Virus record (IMG/VR): IMGVR_UViG_3300017749_000166
Location: 1-21,328 of that record
Source: a virus
Reading direction: 5' to 3' (one strand)
Length of the DNA: 21,328 bases
Positions 1 through 5,903 of this stretch are shown here, one piece after another. The position numbers were made by a program, and so were the translations under genes. The notes under the pieces are model-generated. The model saw only the letters and a program-made list of their open reading frames with translations, had not been told where the DNA came from and searched no databases. The first letter of the stretch is position 1. Each line of letters begins with the position of its first letter.

Positions 1-28
1 TGGTACTTCAGACTGTATAATAATATTA
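1..28 (+). promoter_or_regulatory. sigma70-type promoter, cut by the window edge
   Basis: A TATAAT -10 box lies at 16-21. The -35 hexamer would fall just outside the window. The bases TGGTAC at 1-6 match the spacer of the complete promoter at 1979-2007, which reads TTGACT followed by TTGGTACC, so the missing -35 is probably TTGACT as well. The predicted start near base 28 leaves a leader of about 28 nt before the ATG at 56. The promoter call rests on the -10 box and the similarity to its sister promoters. Confidence 0.6.
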
Positions 29-34
29 TAACAA

Positions 35-55
35 GGCAATAACAGAGAGGCACAA
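35..55 (+). promoter_or_regulatory. 5' leader with repeated GGCA and Shine-Dalgarno
   Basis: GGCA occurs at 35-38 and 49-52, and the leader ends GAGAGGCACAA before the ATG at 56. The leader of the gene at 969 has the same arrangement: GGCA at 935-938, 949-952 and 962-965, ending GGGCACAA before its ATG. The 14-nt spacing between the first two copies is the same in both leaders. GAGAGG serves as the ribosome-binding site. A role as a binding site for a translational regulator is only inferred. Confidence 0.4.
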
Positions 56-433
56 ATGCAAACACAAATAGACACATACATTGAAAACATTAGAAAAGAC
101 TATGTTGGTTGGAACAATCCAAAAACAGACACAGAAAGAACTGTTAGAGACAACATGGTTAAAGAGTTCTGTGAAAGTATCACAGTAAAACCGGGCAAGA
201 AATACATTAAAGTAATGACAAAGATTGGTACTAGTAATTCAGTACATTCATTCATAGCAAGTAAAGACTTTGTATCTTCTAAAGGTGTAGAGTTTAAAAA
301 AGGTGATATCCTAAAAGCGGCAAGTTGGGCAATACCGGCTTTGAATGCTCCAAGAGGTAACATTTTTGGTGAGTACGTTGTTAAGTGGACAGGTGCTTGT
401 TATATGGACGGTCAAAAAAGATTGATGGTTTAA
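56..433 (+). CDS. conserved-type phage protein of unknown function
   Basis: A 125-residue soluble, mixed-charge protein with no signal peptide or membrane segment. The ATG has a clear Shine-Dalgarno (GAGAGG, 6 nt away) behind the promoter at the window start, so the start is well supported. It is lysine-rich near the N-terminus. The C-terminal half carries a glycine/tryptophan-containing stretch (residues about 88-118, with KWTGACYMDG near the end) that looks like a folded domain. I do not recognise a family with confidence. Its stop overlaps the ATG of the next gene by one base (TAATG), so the two are probably co-translated. Its position before an AAA ATPase and DNA ligase suggests early or middle expression, and I infer nothing about its activity. 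Confidence 0.75.
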   Translation: MQTQIDTYIENIRKDYVGWNNPKTDTERTVRDNMVKEFCESITVKPGKKYIKVMTKIGTSNSVHSFIASKDFVSSKGVEFKKGDILKAASWAIPALNAPRGNIFGEYVVKWTGACYMDGQKRLMV

Positions 434-891
434 TGAGCGAATTAATAGAAAAACAATTGAACAAAATGTACAAACACTTTAATAAAATAACAGGAGAAAA
501 AAAGATGATAAAAGAAGATGTAAAACAAGTAGTAAAATTTGTAAACGCAAAAGTAGATCCAACTCAAATATGGCATGATGCCAAAGATGCGGCAGTTGAG
601 GCAGTTAATGAATACATGAAGGATAAAGAAGAACCTATGTATTGTGGATTTGCAAATGTTAAAATCAGACCTGCAAGAGGCAAATTTGTTTCTTGGTTAA
701 AAAAGCAAGAGATTGGTGATGTTGCATACAATGGTGGTTGGAGAATTTCTTACTACGATATGATGCCATTAGGACATCAATTTAGAGGTACTCAATCATT
801 GGACATCAAAGAAGTGGCTTGTGATGCCTTTGCAAAGGTATTAGAAGAACAGTATGGTTTGAATGTGATAAGTGAAAGTAGAGCAGATTAA
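433..891 (+). CDS. hypothetical phage protein, start uncertain
   Basis: Reads as 152 residues from the ATG at 433, which overlaps the upstream stop as TAATG. A second in-frame ATG at 505 has a much better Shine-Dalgarno (AGGAG at 492-496, about 8 nt away) and would give a 128-residue protein starting MIKEDVKQ. Both are credible: the upper start fits translational coupling, the lower fits ribosome binding. The N-terminal part is lysine-rich and helical. The C-terminal half has a compact segment with PARGKFVSWLKK and YNGGWRISYYD, followed by a helix with DIKEVACDAF. No known catalytic motif is visible. Open frame continues upstream to 385 inside the previous gene but has no ribosome-binding site there. 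Function unknown. Confidence 0.7.
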   Translation: MSELIEKQLNKMYKHFNKITGEKKMIKEDVKQVVKFVNAKVDPTQIWHDAKDAAVEAVNEYMKDKEEPMYCGFANVKIRPARGKFVSWLKKQEIGDVAYNGGWRISYYDMMPLGHQFRGTQSLDIKEVACDAFAKVLEEQYGLNVISESRAD

Positions 892-895
892 GGGG

Positions 896-924
896 TTGAC
901 TTTTTGGTCACTAGAAACTATAAT
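896..924 (+). promoter_or_regulatory. consensus sigma70 promoter for the AAA ATPase gene
   Basis: TTGACT at 896-901, a 17-bp spacer and a perfect TATAAT at 919-924, in the 77-bp gap between two genes. The -35 region contains an inverted repeat, TGAC at 897-900 and GTCA at 907-910, which could bind a repressor or activator. The predicted start near 931 gives a leader of about 38 nt with a GGCA-repeat pattern and a GGG-type ribosome-binding site before the ATG at 969. Confidence 0.85.
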
Positions 925-934
925 AGTAAAATAA

Positions 935-968
935 GGCAAACATAATTAGGCAACATAAAAGGGCACAA
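935..968 (+). promoter_or_regulatory. 5' leader with three GGCA repeats
   Basis: GGCA occurs at 935-938, 949-952 and 962-965, ending GGGCACAA before the ATG at 969. The first two copies are 14 nt apart, exactly as in the leader at 35-55. The shared layout of two otherwise different leaders suggests a common post-transcriptional signal or recent common origin. No partner is known. Confidence 0.4.
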
Positions 969-1973
969 ATGAAAAACACAATTTACGTACTAGAAGGTTC
1001 TTACAGAAACAAAACAATAGAGAACCAAACATTTCAATTAGTAAAATCCTACACACCACATCCTCACAAAGAAGGTGGATTCATTACAGTTAAAATAGAA
1101 GACTTGGAAAAATATCCAGGTGCTACAAAAAAACAAATCAGAATTAATTTAGAGTCTGAAAACAAATTAAGAGATAAAGCACCAGAACAAGCAAAAGCAG
1201 AATCAGATTCTGAAACTGTGGAGAGAATGAGAAAAAGATTTACAATCCTAGACAGTATGACTAAGGCTTGTAAAAAAGGTGATGTGAGAGCAATGATTGT
1301 TTCAGGACCTCCAGGTGTTGGAAAATCGCACGGTGTAGAACAAGTGTTAGATAGATATGGAGTTGTTTCTGCACTTGGTAATACTCAACCCAAATATGAA
1401 ATTGTAAAAGGTGCAATGTCTCCTATAGGCTTATATTGTAAACTTTACAATTTTTCAAATGCAGACAATGTGTTGGTATTTGATGACTGTGATAGTGTGT
1501 TGCTAGATGATTTAAGTTTGAACATATTGAAAGCGGCACTAGATTCCAAACGAACTAGAAAAATTTGTTGGAACACAGATTCCCATATGTTGAGAAGAGA
1601 AGGTGTACCAGATACTTTTGAATTTGCTGGTTCAGTAATCTTTATTACTAATATTAAATTCGATAATGTAAAGAGTAAGAAATTAAGAGATCATCTTGAA
1701 GCATTGGAAAGCAGATGTCATTACATTGATTTGACTATTGATACAATTAGAGAGAAGATTTTGAGAATTAAACAAATTGTTGCTGATGGTATGTTAAAAA
1801 GTTATGCACTACCAAAAGAAACAGAAGATGCCATTGTATCGTTTGTTGATGATAATAAGAGACAGTTAAGAGAAATAAGTCTCAGAACAGTCTTAAAAAT
1901 TGCTGATTTGGCAAAAGCATTTCCGGAAAATTGGTCGGACATGGCAAAAAGTACGGTACTGAAGCCTGTGTAA
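969..1973 (+). CDS. AAA-family ATPase
   Basis: A 334-residue cytoplasmic P-loop ATPase. Walker A is GPPGVGKS at residues 113-120, with K119 as the phosphate-binding lysine. Walker B is VLVFDDCDS with D172/D173. An asparagine-containing strand (SVIFITNIKFD) downstream fits sensor 1, and an arginine in ESRCHYIDL is a candidate arginine finger. The first 90 residues form a separate N-terminal domain rich in lysine and glutamate. The lid region (residues about 255-320) is helical with RQLREISLRTVLKIADLA. It resembles phage AAA proteins more than the gp44 clamp loader, of which I see no diagnostic features. It sits behind its own strong promoter and upstream of DNA ligase, which suggests DNA metabolism or protein remodelling; the substrate is unknown. 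Confidence 0.85.
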   Translation: MKNTIYVLEGSYRNKTIENQTFQLVKSYTPHPHKEGGFITVKIEDLEKYPGATKKQIRINLESENKLRDKAPEQAKAESDSETVERMRKRFTILDSMTKACKKGDVRAMIVSGPPGVGKSHGVEQVLDRYGVVSALGNTQPKYEIVKGAMSPIGLYCKLYNFSNADNVLVFDDCDSVLLDDLSLNILKAALDSKRTRKICWNTDSHMLRREGVPDTFEFAGSVIFITNIKFDNVKSKKLRDHLEALESRCHYIDLTIDTIREKILRIKQIVADGMLKSYALPKETEDAIVSFVDDNKRQLREISLRTVLKIADLAKAFPENWSDMAKSTVLKPV

Positions 1974-1978
1974 AAATG

Positions 1979-2007
1979 TTGACTTTGGTACCAAAAGGTA
2001 ATATAAT
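1979..2007 (+). promoter_or_regulatory. consensus sigma70 promoter for the ligase operon
   Basis: TTGACT at 1979-1984, 17-bp spacer, TATAAT at 2002-2007. The spacer overlaps a perfect 12-bp palindrome, TTTGGTACCAAA, at 1984-1995, a possible operator. The predicted +1, seven bases after the -10 box, is base 2014, the A of an ATG that opens a short frame, so the message may be leaderless. Confidence 0.85.
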
Positions 2008-2013
2008 ATGAAT

Positions 2014-2145
2014 ATGAAAAAGCAAAAAAGAAACAAATTGGAAAGAAAATTAGACGAATACAATCACACAATGGAACTGATTAGAACAGTTGTTCCTATT
2101 GCGGTGTTATGTCTACAAATATACATTTTGGTGAAACTGATATGA
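2014..2145 (+). CDS. small single-span membrane peptide upstream of ligase
   Basis: A 43-residue frame: a basic N-terminus (MKKQKRNKLERK) followed by a hydrophobic helix at residues about 24-43 (IRTVVPIAVLCLQIYILVKL). That pattern predicts a single membrane span with the N-terminus in the cytoplasm. Its stop overlaps the likely ligase ATG at 2142 in an ATGA arrangement, typical of translational coupling. It has no Shine-Dalgarno, but its ATG sits on the predicted +1 of the promoter at 1979-2007. An ATG at 2008 is in frame, but it lies upstream of the predicted transcript start. No family recognised. It may act mainly as a leader peptide that delivers ribosomes to ligase. Confidence 0.6.
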   Translation: MKKQKRNKLERKLDEYNHTMELIRTVVPIAVLCLQIYILVKLI

Positions 2146-3476
2146 GAACACAACCTCAAGAAGTAATTGCTAAACTAGAAGCAGATAACAGTAGATTAGC
2201 AAAAGAAAAAATATTGCTAGAAGCAATGAACGAAGGATTGGATGAATTCTTTGAAGGTTTAAGAATGTGTTTAGATAAGTTATACACATTTGGAGTAAAG
2301 CAAGTACCAACCAAAGATGATGTTATTTCTGCACAAGGTTGCAAATGGGAAGTGTTTAAAGAACTTGCTGAAAAACTTAATAAAAGAGAATTGACAGGTC
2401 ACGCGGCAAGAGATGCCATTAATCTTGTGATGAGTTCTGCAACCGCAGAACAATGGAATGGCTTTTACAGAAGAATTTTAATTAAAGATTTGCGTTGCGG
2501 TGTTTCAGAAAAAACTGTGAACAGTGTAGCAAAAAAGAACAAGTATGGCAAGTACATGGTGCCCGTGTTTACTTGCCAACTTGCCCACGATTCAGCAAAC
2601 CATGAAAAGAAGTTAGTGGGTGAGAAGATGTTAGAAGTAAAACTAGACGGTGTAAGAGTGGTTACTATTGTGTACCCAGATGGTAAAGTTGATATGTTTA
2701 GTAGAAACGGTAAAGAGTTTACAAACTTTGGACACATACAAGAAGAACTTTCAGCAGTTGTTAAAACAAGTCCTCCACCATATCCTGTGGTTTTAGATGG
2801 TGAAGTGATGAGTGAAAACTTTCAAGACCTAATGAAACAGGTACACAGAAAAGAATCGGTGAATGCCAAAGATGCAATATTGAATCTATTTGATTTTCTG
2901 CCATTAGAAGACTTTAAAAAAGGTGTTTGGGACAAAAGCCAAACTGTAAGAACGCAGATGTTAAAAGCATGGTACGAACAGCATAAAACCAATTTAAACG
3001 TCGTTACAGTGCTGGACCATGAAATTGTGAACTTAGACACACCTGAAGGTCAGAAGACGTACACAGAGGTGAATAAAAGGGCCGTAGAGGGAGGATATGA
3101 GGGTATTATGATTAAAGATCTCAATGCTCCTTATGAATGCAAAAGAAGTCATGCATGGTTAAAGTTAAAACCATTTATAGAAGTAAGTTTGGAAGTTAAA
3201 GCAACAGAGGAAGGAACTGGTAGAAATGTTGGTAAATTGGGTGCTTTGATTTGTGAAGGTTTAGATGATGGAAAGAAGATTAAAACAAACGTAGGATCTG
3301 GATTGAGCGATGACAACAGAGATAAGTTTTGGCAAAACAAAGACAAATTGATTGGACAGATTGTAGAAGTAAGGGCAGATGCTATTACAAAGAATCAGGA
3401 CAGTGAAGATGAATACAGTCTAAGATTTCCAAGGTTTATGAGATTTAGAGGATTCGATTTAGGAGAGAAATTGTAA
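2142..3476 (+). CDS. ATP-dependent DNA ligase (T4 gp30-like)
   Basis: Seals nicks in duplex DNA through an enzyme-adenylate, needed for lagging-strand synthesis and repair. Read as 444 residues from the ATG at 2142. An in-frame ATG at 2109 lies within the preceding small gene and lacks a ribosome-binding site, so the ATGA-coupled start is preferred. An N-terminal helical domain includes KDLRCGVSEKTVN, typical of phage ligases. Motif I is KLDG with the adenylated lysine at residue 167. Next come RNGKEF (motif Ia region), VLDGEVM (motif III), YEGIMIK (motif IV) and WLKLKP (motif V), then an OB-fold domain containing RFPRFMRFRG. All nucleotidyltransferase motifs are present and the length is near that of T4 gp30 (487 aa). 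It probably acts with the replication genes outside this window. Confidence 0.95.
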   Translation: MRTQPQEVIAKLEADNSRLAKEKILLEAMNEGLDEFFEGLRMCLDKLYTFGVKQVPTKDDVISAQGCKWEVFKELAEKLNKRELTGHAARDAINLVMSSATAEQWNGFYRRILIKDLRCGVSEKTVNSVAKKNKYGKYMVPVFTCQLAHDSANHEKKLVGEKMLEVKLDGVRVVTIVYPDGKVDMFSRNGKEFTNFGHIQEELSAVVKTSPPPYPVVLDGEVMSENFQDLMKQVHRKESVNAKDAILNLFDFLPLEDFKKGVWDKSQTVRTQMLKAWYEQHKTNLNVVTVLDHEIVNLDTPEGQKTYTEVNKRAVEGGYEGIMIKDLNAPYECKRSHAWLKLKPFIEVSLEVKATEEGTGRNVGKLGALICEGLDDGKKIKTNVGSGLSDDNRDKFWQNKDKLIGQIVEVRADAITKNQDSEDEYSLRFPRFMRFRGFDLGEKL

Positions 3477-3688
3477 TGGAAAAGAAATATGAACATGGAT
3501 ACGAAGAAGCAAAGACTTCCGGCGGTGCAGTTTATGAACTTGGTGTCAAGGCATCAAAAAATGCCAAAGCAATTAGAAGGATCGCAGAACCACTTATGAA
3601 GAAACACTGGCATGACAAGGTTACAAATTTACATAGAATTTATAGAGTAGCAGAGTATTTGCACCAAAGACAAAAAAGAGGAAAATGA
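3476..3688 (+). CDS. small basic protein, unknown function
   Basis: A 70-residue, lysine/arginine-rich, likely all-helical protein. It starts one base inside the ligase stop (TAATG) with AGGAGAG about 8 nt upstream, so translation follows ligase directly. Two helical halves can be seen, GAVYELGVKASKNAKAIRR and a histidine-rich segment with KKHWHDKV and LHRIYRVAEYLHQRQ. The strong positive charge would allow nucleic-acid binding, but no DNA-binding motif is recognisable. Its stop overlaps the next ATG as ATGA. Unknown function. Confidence 0.75.
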   Translation: MEKKYEHGYEEAKTSGGAVYELGVKASKNAKAIRRIAEPLMKKHWHDKVTNLHRIYRVAEYLHQRQKRGK

Positions 3689-4068
3689 CACAAGATAAAG
3701 CACAAAAAGAAATAGAAGAAAATATTAATCATGTGATTAAAACAAGGATTCAACCTGGAGTTGATGCACATGGTGGTGTTGTGAAACTAGAAAATTTTGA
3801 CATGGAAACAGGAACAGTGACCATGTTGATGAGTGGAGCATGTTCTGGTTGTGCCAGTAGCGCCGCAACACTCAAACAAGGCATTGAAAATATGTTGAAA
3901 CATTACATACCTGAAGTTAAATCTGTACAAGGAGTTGATGATCCTAACTTCAACGATCCGTATTTTAAAAAAGAGCCTAACCCATTGGCACCAACTATGT
4001 CATATGAGGAAATGTTGGATGAATTAGAACAAGTTGAAACAAATGACAAAAAAGAGGAAAATGACTGA
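3685..4068 (+). CDS. NifU C-terminal (Nfu-type) iron-sulfur cluster protein
   Basis: Nfu-type proteins hold and pass [4Fe-4S] clusters to apo-enzymes, with two subunits sharing the cluster through a CxxC motif each. This 127-residue protein has the family core at residues 9-85: the GVDAHGGVVKL segment, then SGACSGCASS with C53 and C56, then LKQGIENMLK and PEVKSVQGVDD. It lacks the N-terminal domain of NfuA and the scaffold domain of full NifU. After the core there is an acidic tail of about 40 residues. It overlaps the upstream stop (ATGA) and has GAGGAAA as ribosome-binding site. A phage copy would support maturation of host or phage Fe-S enzymes during infection. The next gene encodes another cysteine-rich mini-protein, and an A-type carrier lies at 13743. 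Confidence 0.9.
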   Translation: MTQDKAQKEIEENINHVIKTRIQPGVDAHGGVVKLENFDMETGTVTMLMSGACSGCASSAATLKQGIENMLKHYIPEVKSVQGVDDPNFNDPYFKKEPNPLAPTMSYEEMLDELEQVETNDKKEEND

Positions 4069-4219
4069 TAACAAACAAGAAGTTCAACCAAAGAAAAAAA
4101 CTTGCCCTTGTGGAAGGTCTCCTATTGCATTGTGCATTGGTTGGCATTCTTTGTCTGAAAGTGAATACAAAGCAAAATTAAAGGCTTGGAACGAGCATCA
4201 TAACAAAAAGGAGAAATAA
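4061..4219 (+). CDS. 52-aa CDGSH-like Cys/His protein, possible [2Fe-2S] or zinc binder
   Basis: Start taken at 4061, which has GAGGAAA directly upstream and overlaps the Nfu-type gene by 8 nt; an upstream in-frame ATG at 4034 lies deep in that gene. The protein has a lysine-rich N-terminus, then C15-P-C17-G-R-S20, then C25-I-G27-W-H29-S, then a charged helix. CDGSH (mitoNEET-type) proteins bind [2Fe-2S] with three Cys and one His in C-x-C-x8-C-x3-H, with Ser after the second Cys and Gly before the His. Here the pattern is C-x-C-x7-C-x3-H with the same Ser and Gly, one residue shorter and without the family proline or aspartate. The similarity plus the Nfu neighbour suggest a cluster-binding mini-protein. 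A small zinc knuckle is the main alternative. Confidence 0.6.
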   Translation: MTDNKQEVQPKKKTCPCGRSPIALCIGWHSLSESEYKAKLKAWNEHHNKKEK

Positions 4220-4458
4220 TGGATATATGGGTGAATCCGAAGATTGAACAAAACTTGAGAAAAGAAGGATGGAATATTCCTGTGAAACCAGAAACAGGTC
4301 CAATATATTACAACGACGTTGAAGTTGGATTTAGCGATAATTTTATAGGATTAAGAATAAGAGATCAACATATAGACGCAATTAAATTTTGTGTTAACAA
4401 TGAGGATAGGTTAAATTTATGTTTATGGAATATACCGGAAACAGTGAAGGTTACGTGA
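4219..4458 (+). CDS. hypothetical protein, 79 aa
   Basis: A soluble 79-residue protein starting at an ATG that shares one base with the previous stop and has AGGAG six bases upstream, so the start is firm. It begins MDIWVNPKIEQNLRKEG and contains alternating short strands (GPIYYNDVEVGF, FIGLRIRDQH) that suggest a small beta-rich fold. No catalytic or metal-binding motif is visible and I recognise no family. Its 3' end overlaps the next gene by 4 nt if that gene uses the GTG at 4455. Confidence 0.7.
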   Translation: MDIWVNPKIEQNLRKEGWNIPVKPETGPIYYNDVEVGFSDNFIGLRIRDQHIDAIKFCVNNEDRLNLCLWNIPETVKVT

Positions 4459-4640
4459 ATCGAAAAAAAAATATAGGATATGAAGTGATTAGACAAAAGC
4501 AATGGGACGGCCCTCCATACAGTTATTCAGTTAAAGTAAATGGAAAATTAAAACGTATGAGCGGATTTGATGAAGAACACATTAAGAACCAATTGTATCC
4601 TAGGAAAGCCAGTATGATAAGAAAGGTAAAAGATGTCTAA
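4455..4640 (+). CDS. hypothetical protein, 61 aa, probable GTG start
   Basis: The most likely start is GTG at 4455: it overlaps the upstream TGA as GTGA and has GAAGG four to five bases upstream. An ATG at 4419 would extend the protein by 12 residues and overlap the previous gene by 40 nt, which is out of character for this region. The product is basic and begins VNRKKNIGYEVIRQKQ, followed by a WDGPPYSYSVKVNGKLKRMSG stretch that looks like a small beta hairpin, then a helical basic tail. No family recognised. Confidence 0.65.
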   Translation: MNRKKNIGYEVIRQKQWDGPPYSYSVKVNGKLKRMSGFDEEHIKNQLYPRKASMIRKVKDV

Positions 4641-4800
4641 AAAGAAGTATGATTCGTATGGACACATGGTGCAATTAGGCAAAGTTTCATCATTGATGCA
4701 GGCATCTGTGGCAATCACTAGACTTATTTTAAAAGAAAAGAAAGCATTGAAAAAATTTGAACAACAAAAATTACTACAAGATATTAAAAAAGATGACTAA
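4633..4800 (+). CDS. small basic protein, 55 aa
   Basis: A 55-residue frame starting at an ATG 8 nt before the upstream stop, with AAAGG about 6 nt away. It begins MSKKKYDSYGHMVQLGKVSS and ends in a lysine-rich amphipathic helix (KEKKALKKFEQQKLLQDIKK). Its stop overlaps the following ATG (ATGACTAA). It sits exactly in an otherwise unexplained 150-nt stretch of a string of overlapping genes, which supports it as a real gene. No family recognised. The basic helical nature allows but does not prove nucleic-acid or membrane-surface binding. Confidence 0.65.
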   Translation: MSKKKYDSYGHMVQLGKVSSLMQASVAITRLILKEKKALKKFEQQKLLQDIKKDD

Positions 4801-5113
4801 AGATATAGAACCTATAAGAGAGAAACTGGACGATAAAATTAAGAAGTTGAACAGTACTAGAGTATTCAAAAAAGTTACTCCACTGCACGACTTGAGTTGG
4901 TATGTGAAATGGGTATCAGTTGTGTTTGTGATTATTGGTTGGATGTTAACATCTATAAACTGGTTTCCATACAGCATTATATTTCAAATGACTGGAGTTG
5001 CTGGTTGGTTATGGGTAGGATTTTTATGGCACGATAGAGCCCTTATTGTGTTGAACAGTATTGGGGTGGCATTATTAGGTGCGGGTTTGTTAAAATATTT
5101 GGCAGGAATGTAA
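4793..5113 (+). CDS. three-helix membrane protein, unknown function
   Basis: A 106-residue protein from the ATG at 4793, which overlaps the preceding stop by 8 nt. An in-frame ATG at 4757 lies inside the preceding gene. A charged N-terminal helix (residues 1-35) is followed by three hydrophobic segments at about 38-56, 60-79 and 83-103, with tryptophans at the ends of the first two (WYVKWVSVVF, GWLWVGFLWHDR). This is an integral inner-membrane protein. It is one of four membrane proteins encoded close together here. It could alter the host membrane during infection, but lacks the features of a recognised holin or transporter. Confidence 0.75.
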   Translation: MTKDIEPIREKLDDKIKKLNSTRVFKKVTPLHDLSWYVKWVSVVFVIIGWMLTSINWFPYSIIFQMTGVAGWLWVGFLWHDRALIVLNSIGVALLGAGLLKYLAGM

Positions 5114-5304
5114 TGAGCAAAGAAGTAGACATAATAAAGAAAGCAATGGCAGACAACAAGAAAGTTTTCTTGAAAGAAATGAAACAATTAAACAATAAAC
5201 TTGATGAGTTGGACAAGCGTCTTACCAAACATATAGATTTTATAGAAAGGGTGTATGGGCCATTATCAACAAGTATCGACAAGTTCAAAAAATTTTTTAG
5301 GTAG
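5113..5304 (+). CDS. short coiled-coil protein, 63 aa
   Basis: A 63-residue charged protein whose ATG overlaps the upstream stop by one base. Residues about 5-45 show heptad-like spacing (IIKKAMADNKKVFLKEM, then LNNKLDELDKRL), predicting a coiled coil. The C-terminus is basic and aromatic (KFKKFF). It lies between two membrane protein genes, so it may associate with them at the membrane, which is inference from position only. No family recognised. Confidence 0.7.
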   Translation: MSKEVDIIKKAMADNKKVFLKEMKQLNNKLDELDKRLTKHIDFIERVYGPLSTSIDKFKKFFR

Positions 5305-5308
5305 CAGT

Positions 5309-5728
5309 ATGATTAATATACAAGATTGTGGATGGTGCAACAAATTAAGGAATTGGGCGATAGATAGTGCCACGATTCTGTTTGACGATAATCATAATGA
5401 TTTGAGAGCATTGCCTAAAACTGTGAGATTACAGATATTAGTTGTGTTAAGTTTTGTGTGGAGCACGGTGTTTACACTTTATTTCTTTTCAATGTCAACT
5501 ATGGTTTGGGGTTGGTCCGGATTGGTGATTGGACATTTAGGAATTATTTTTGCCATGTATGCCACATTCAAACAATTTCATAATGCACGAAAAAAATTTA
5601 TTAATTATAAATTTGATGGTTATCATTCCGCAGGTAGAACAAGAGGATTCATGATTGCCAGAGATAAAAAAGGCAATCCATACAAAATGTATTTTGACCC
5701 TAATGACCCAGGAGGAGAACATGAGTAA
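5309..5728 (+). CDS. two-helix membrane protein with cytoplasmic tail
   Basis: A 139-residue protein from the ATG at 5309, five bases after the preceding stop and preceded by AGG. An in-frame ATG at 5255 would overlap the previous gene by 50 nt and is unlikely. The N-terminus has a CGWC pair at residues 7-10. Two hydrophobic segments follow at about 41-60 and 67-87, forming a hairpin. The last 50 residues are soluble, basic and glycine-rich (GYHSAGRTRGFMIARDKKGNPYKMYFD). The CxxC could bind metal or form a disulfide, but it is isolated. Its 3' end overlaps the next gene by 8 nt. Function unknown. Confidence 0.75.
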   Translation: MINIQDCGWCNKLRNWAIDSATILFDDNHNDLRALPKTVRLQILVVLSFVWSTVFTLYFFSMSTMVWGWSGLVIGHLGIIFAMYATFKQFHNARKKFINYKFDGYHSAGRTRGFMIARDKKGNPYKMYFDPNDPGGEHE

Positions 5729-5903
5729 ATGGATAGTTGTCATAATGTTTCTTGTGGTTATAGCAATGTTCAATAAAGGTATAGAAGTTTTAGGACCAAG
5801 CAACACAAACAGAGATGTGTTGTATGAAGGACCTGTTAAGTCAACAGAAGACAGATGGAAAGCGGCATTCGAATGGCAAAAGAAACGTAAAGGAAATGAA
5901 TAA
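5721..5903 (+). CDS. small N-terminally anchored membrane protein, 60 aa
   Basis: The ATG at 5721 has the best ribosome-binding site in the window (GGAGGAGAAC directly upstream) and overlaps the previous stop by 8 nt; upstream in-frame starts are inside that gene. Residues about 4-18 (WIVVIMFLVVIAMF) form a single hydrophobic segment that looks like an uncleaved anchor. The remaining 42 residues are polar and end in a basic patch (WQKKRKGNE). Function unknown. It stands immediately before the flavodoxin-like oxidoreductase gene. Confidence 0.75.
   Translation: MSKWIVVIMFLVVIAMFNKGIEVLGPSNTNRDVLYEGPVKSTEDRWKAAFEWQKKRKGNE

Noticed and set aside
385-432. Upstream extension of the second gene to the ATG at 385
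   Set aside because: It would overlap the first gene by 49 nt with no ribosome-binding site; starts at 433 or 505 are better placed.
1984-1995. Perfect palindrome TTTGGTACCAAA as a terminator after the AAA ATPase gene
   Set aside because: No loop and no following T-run, and it lies inside a consensus promoter spacer; an operator role fits better.
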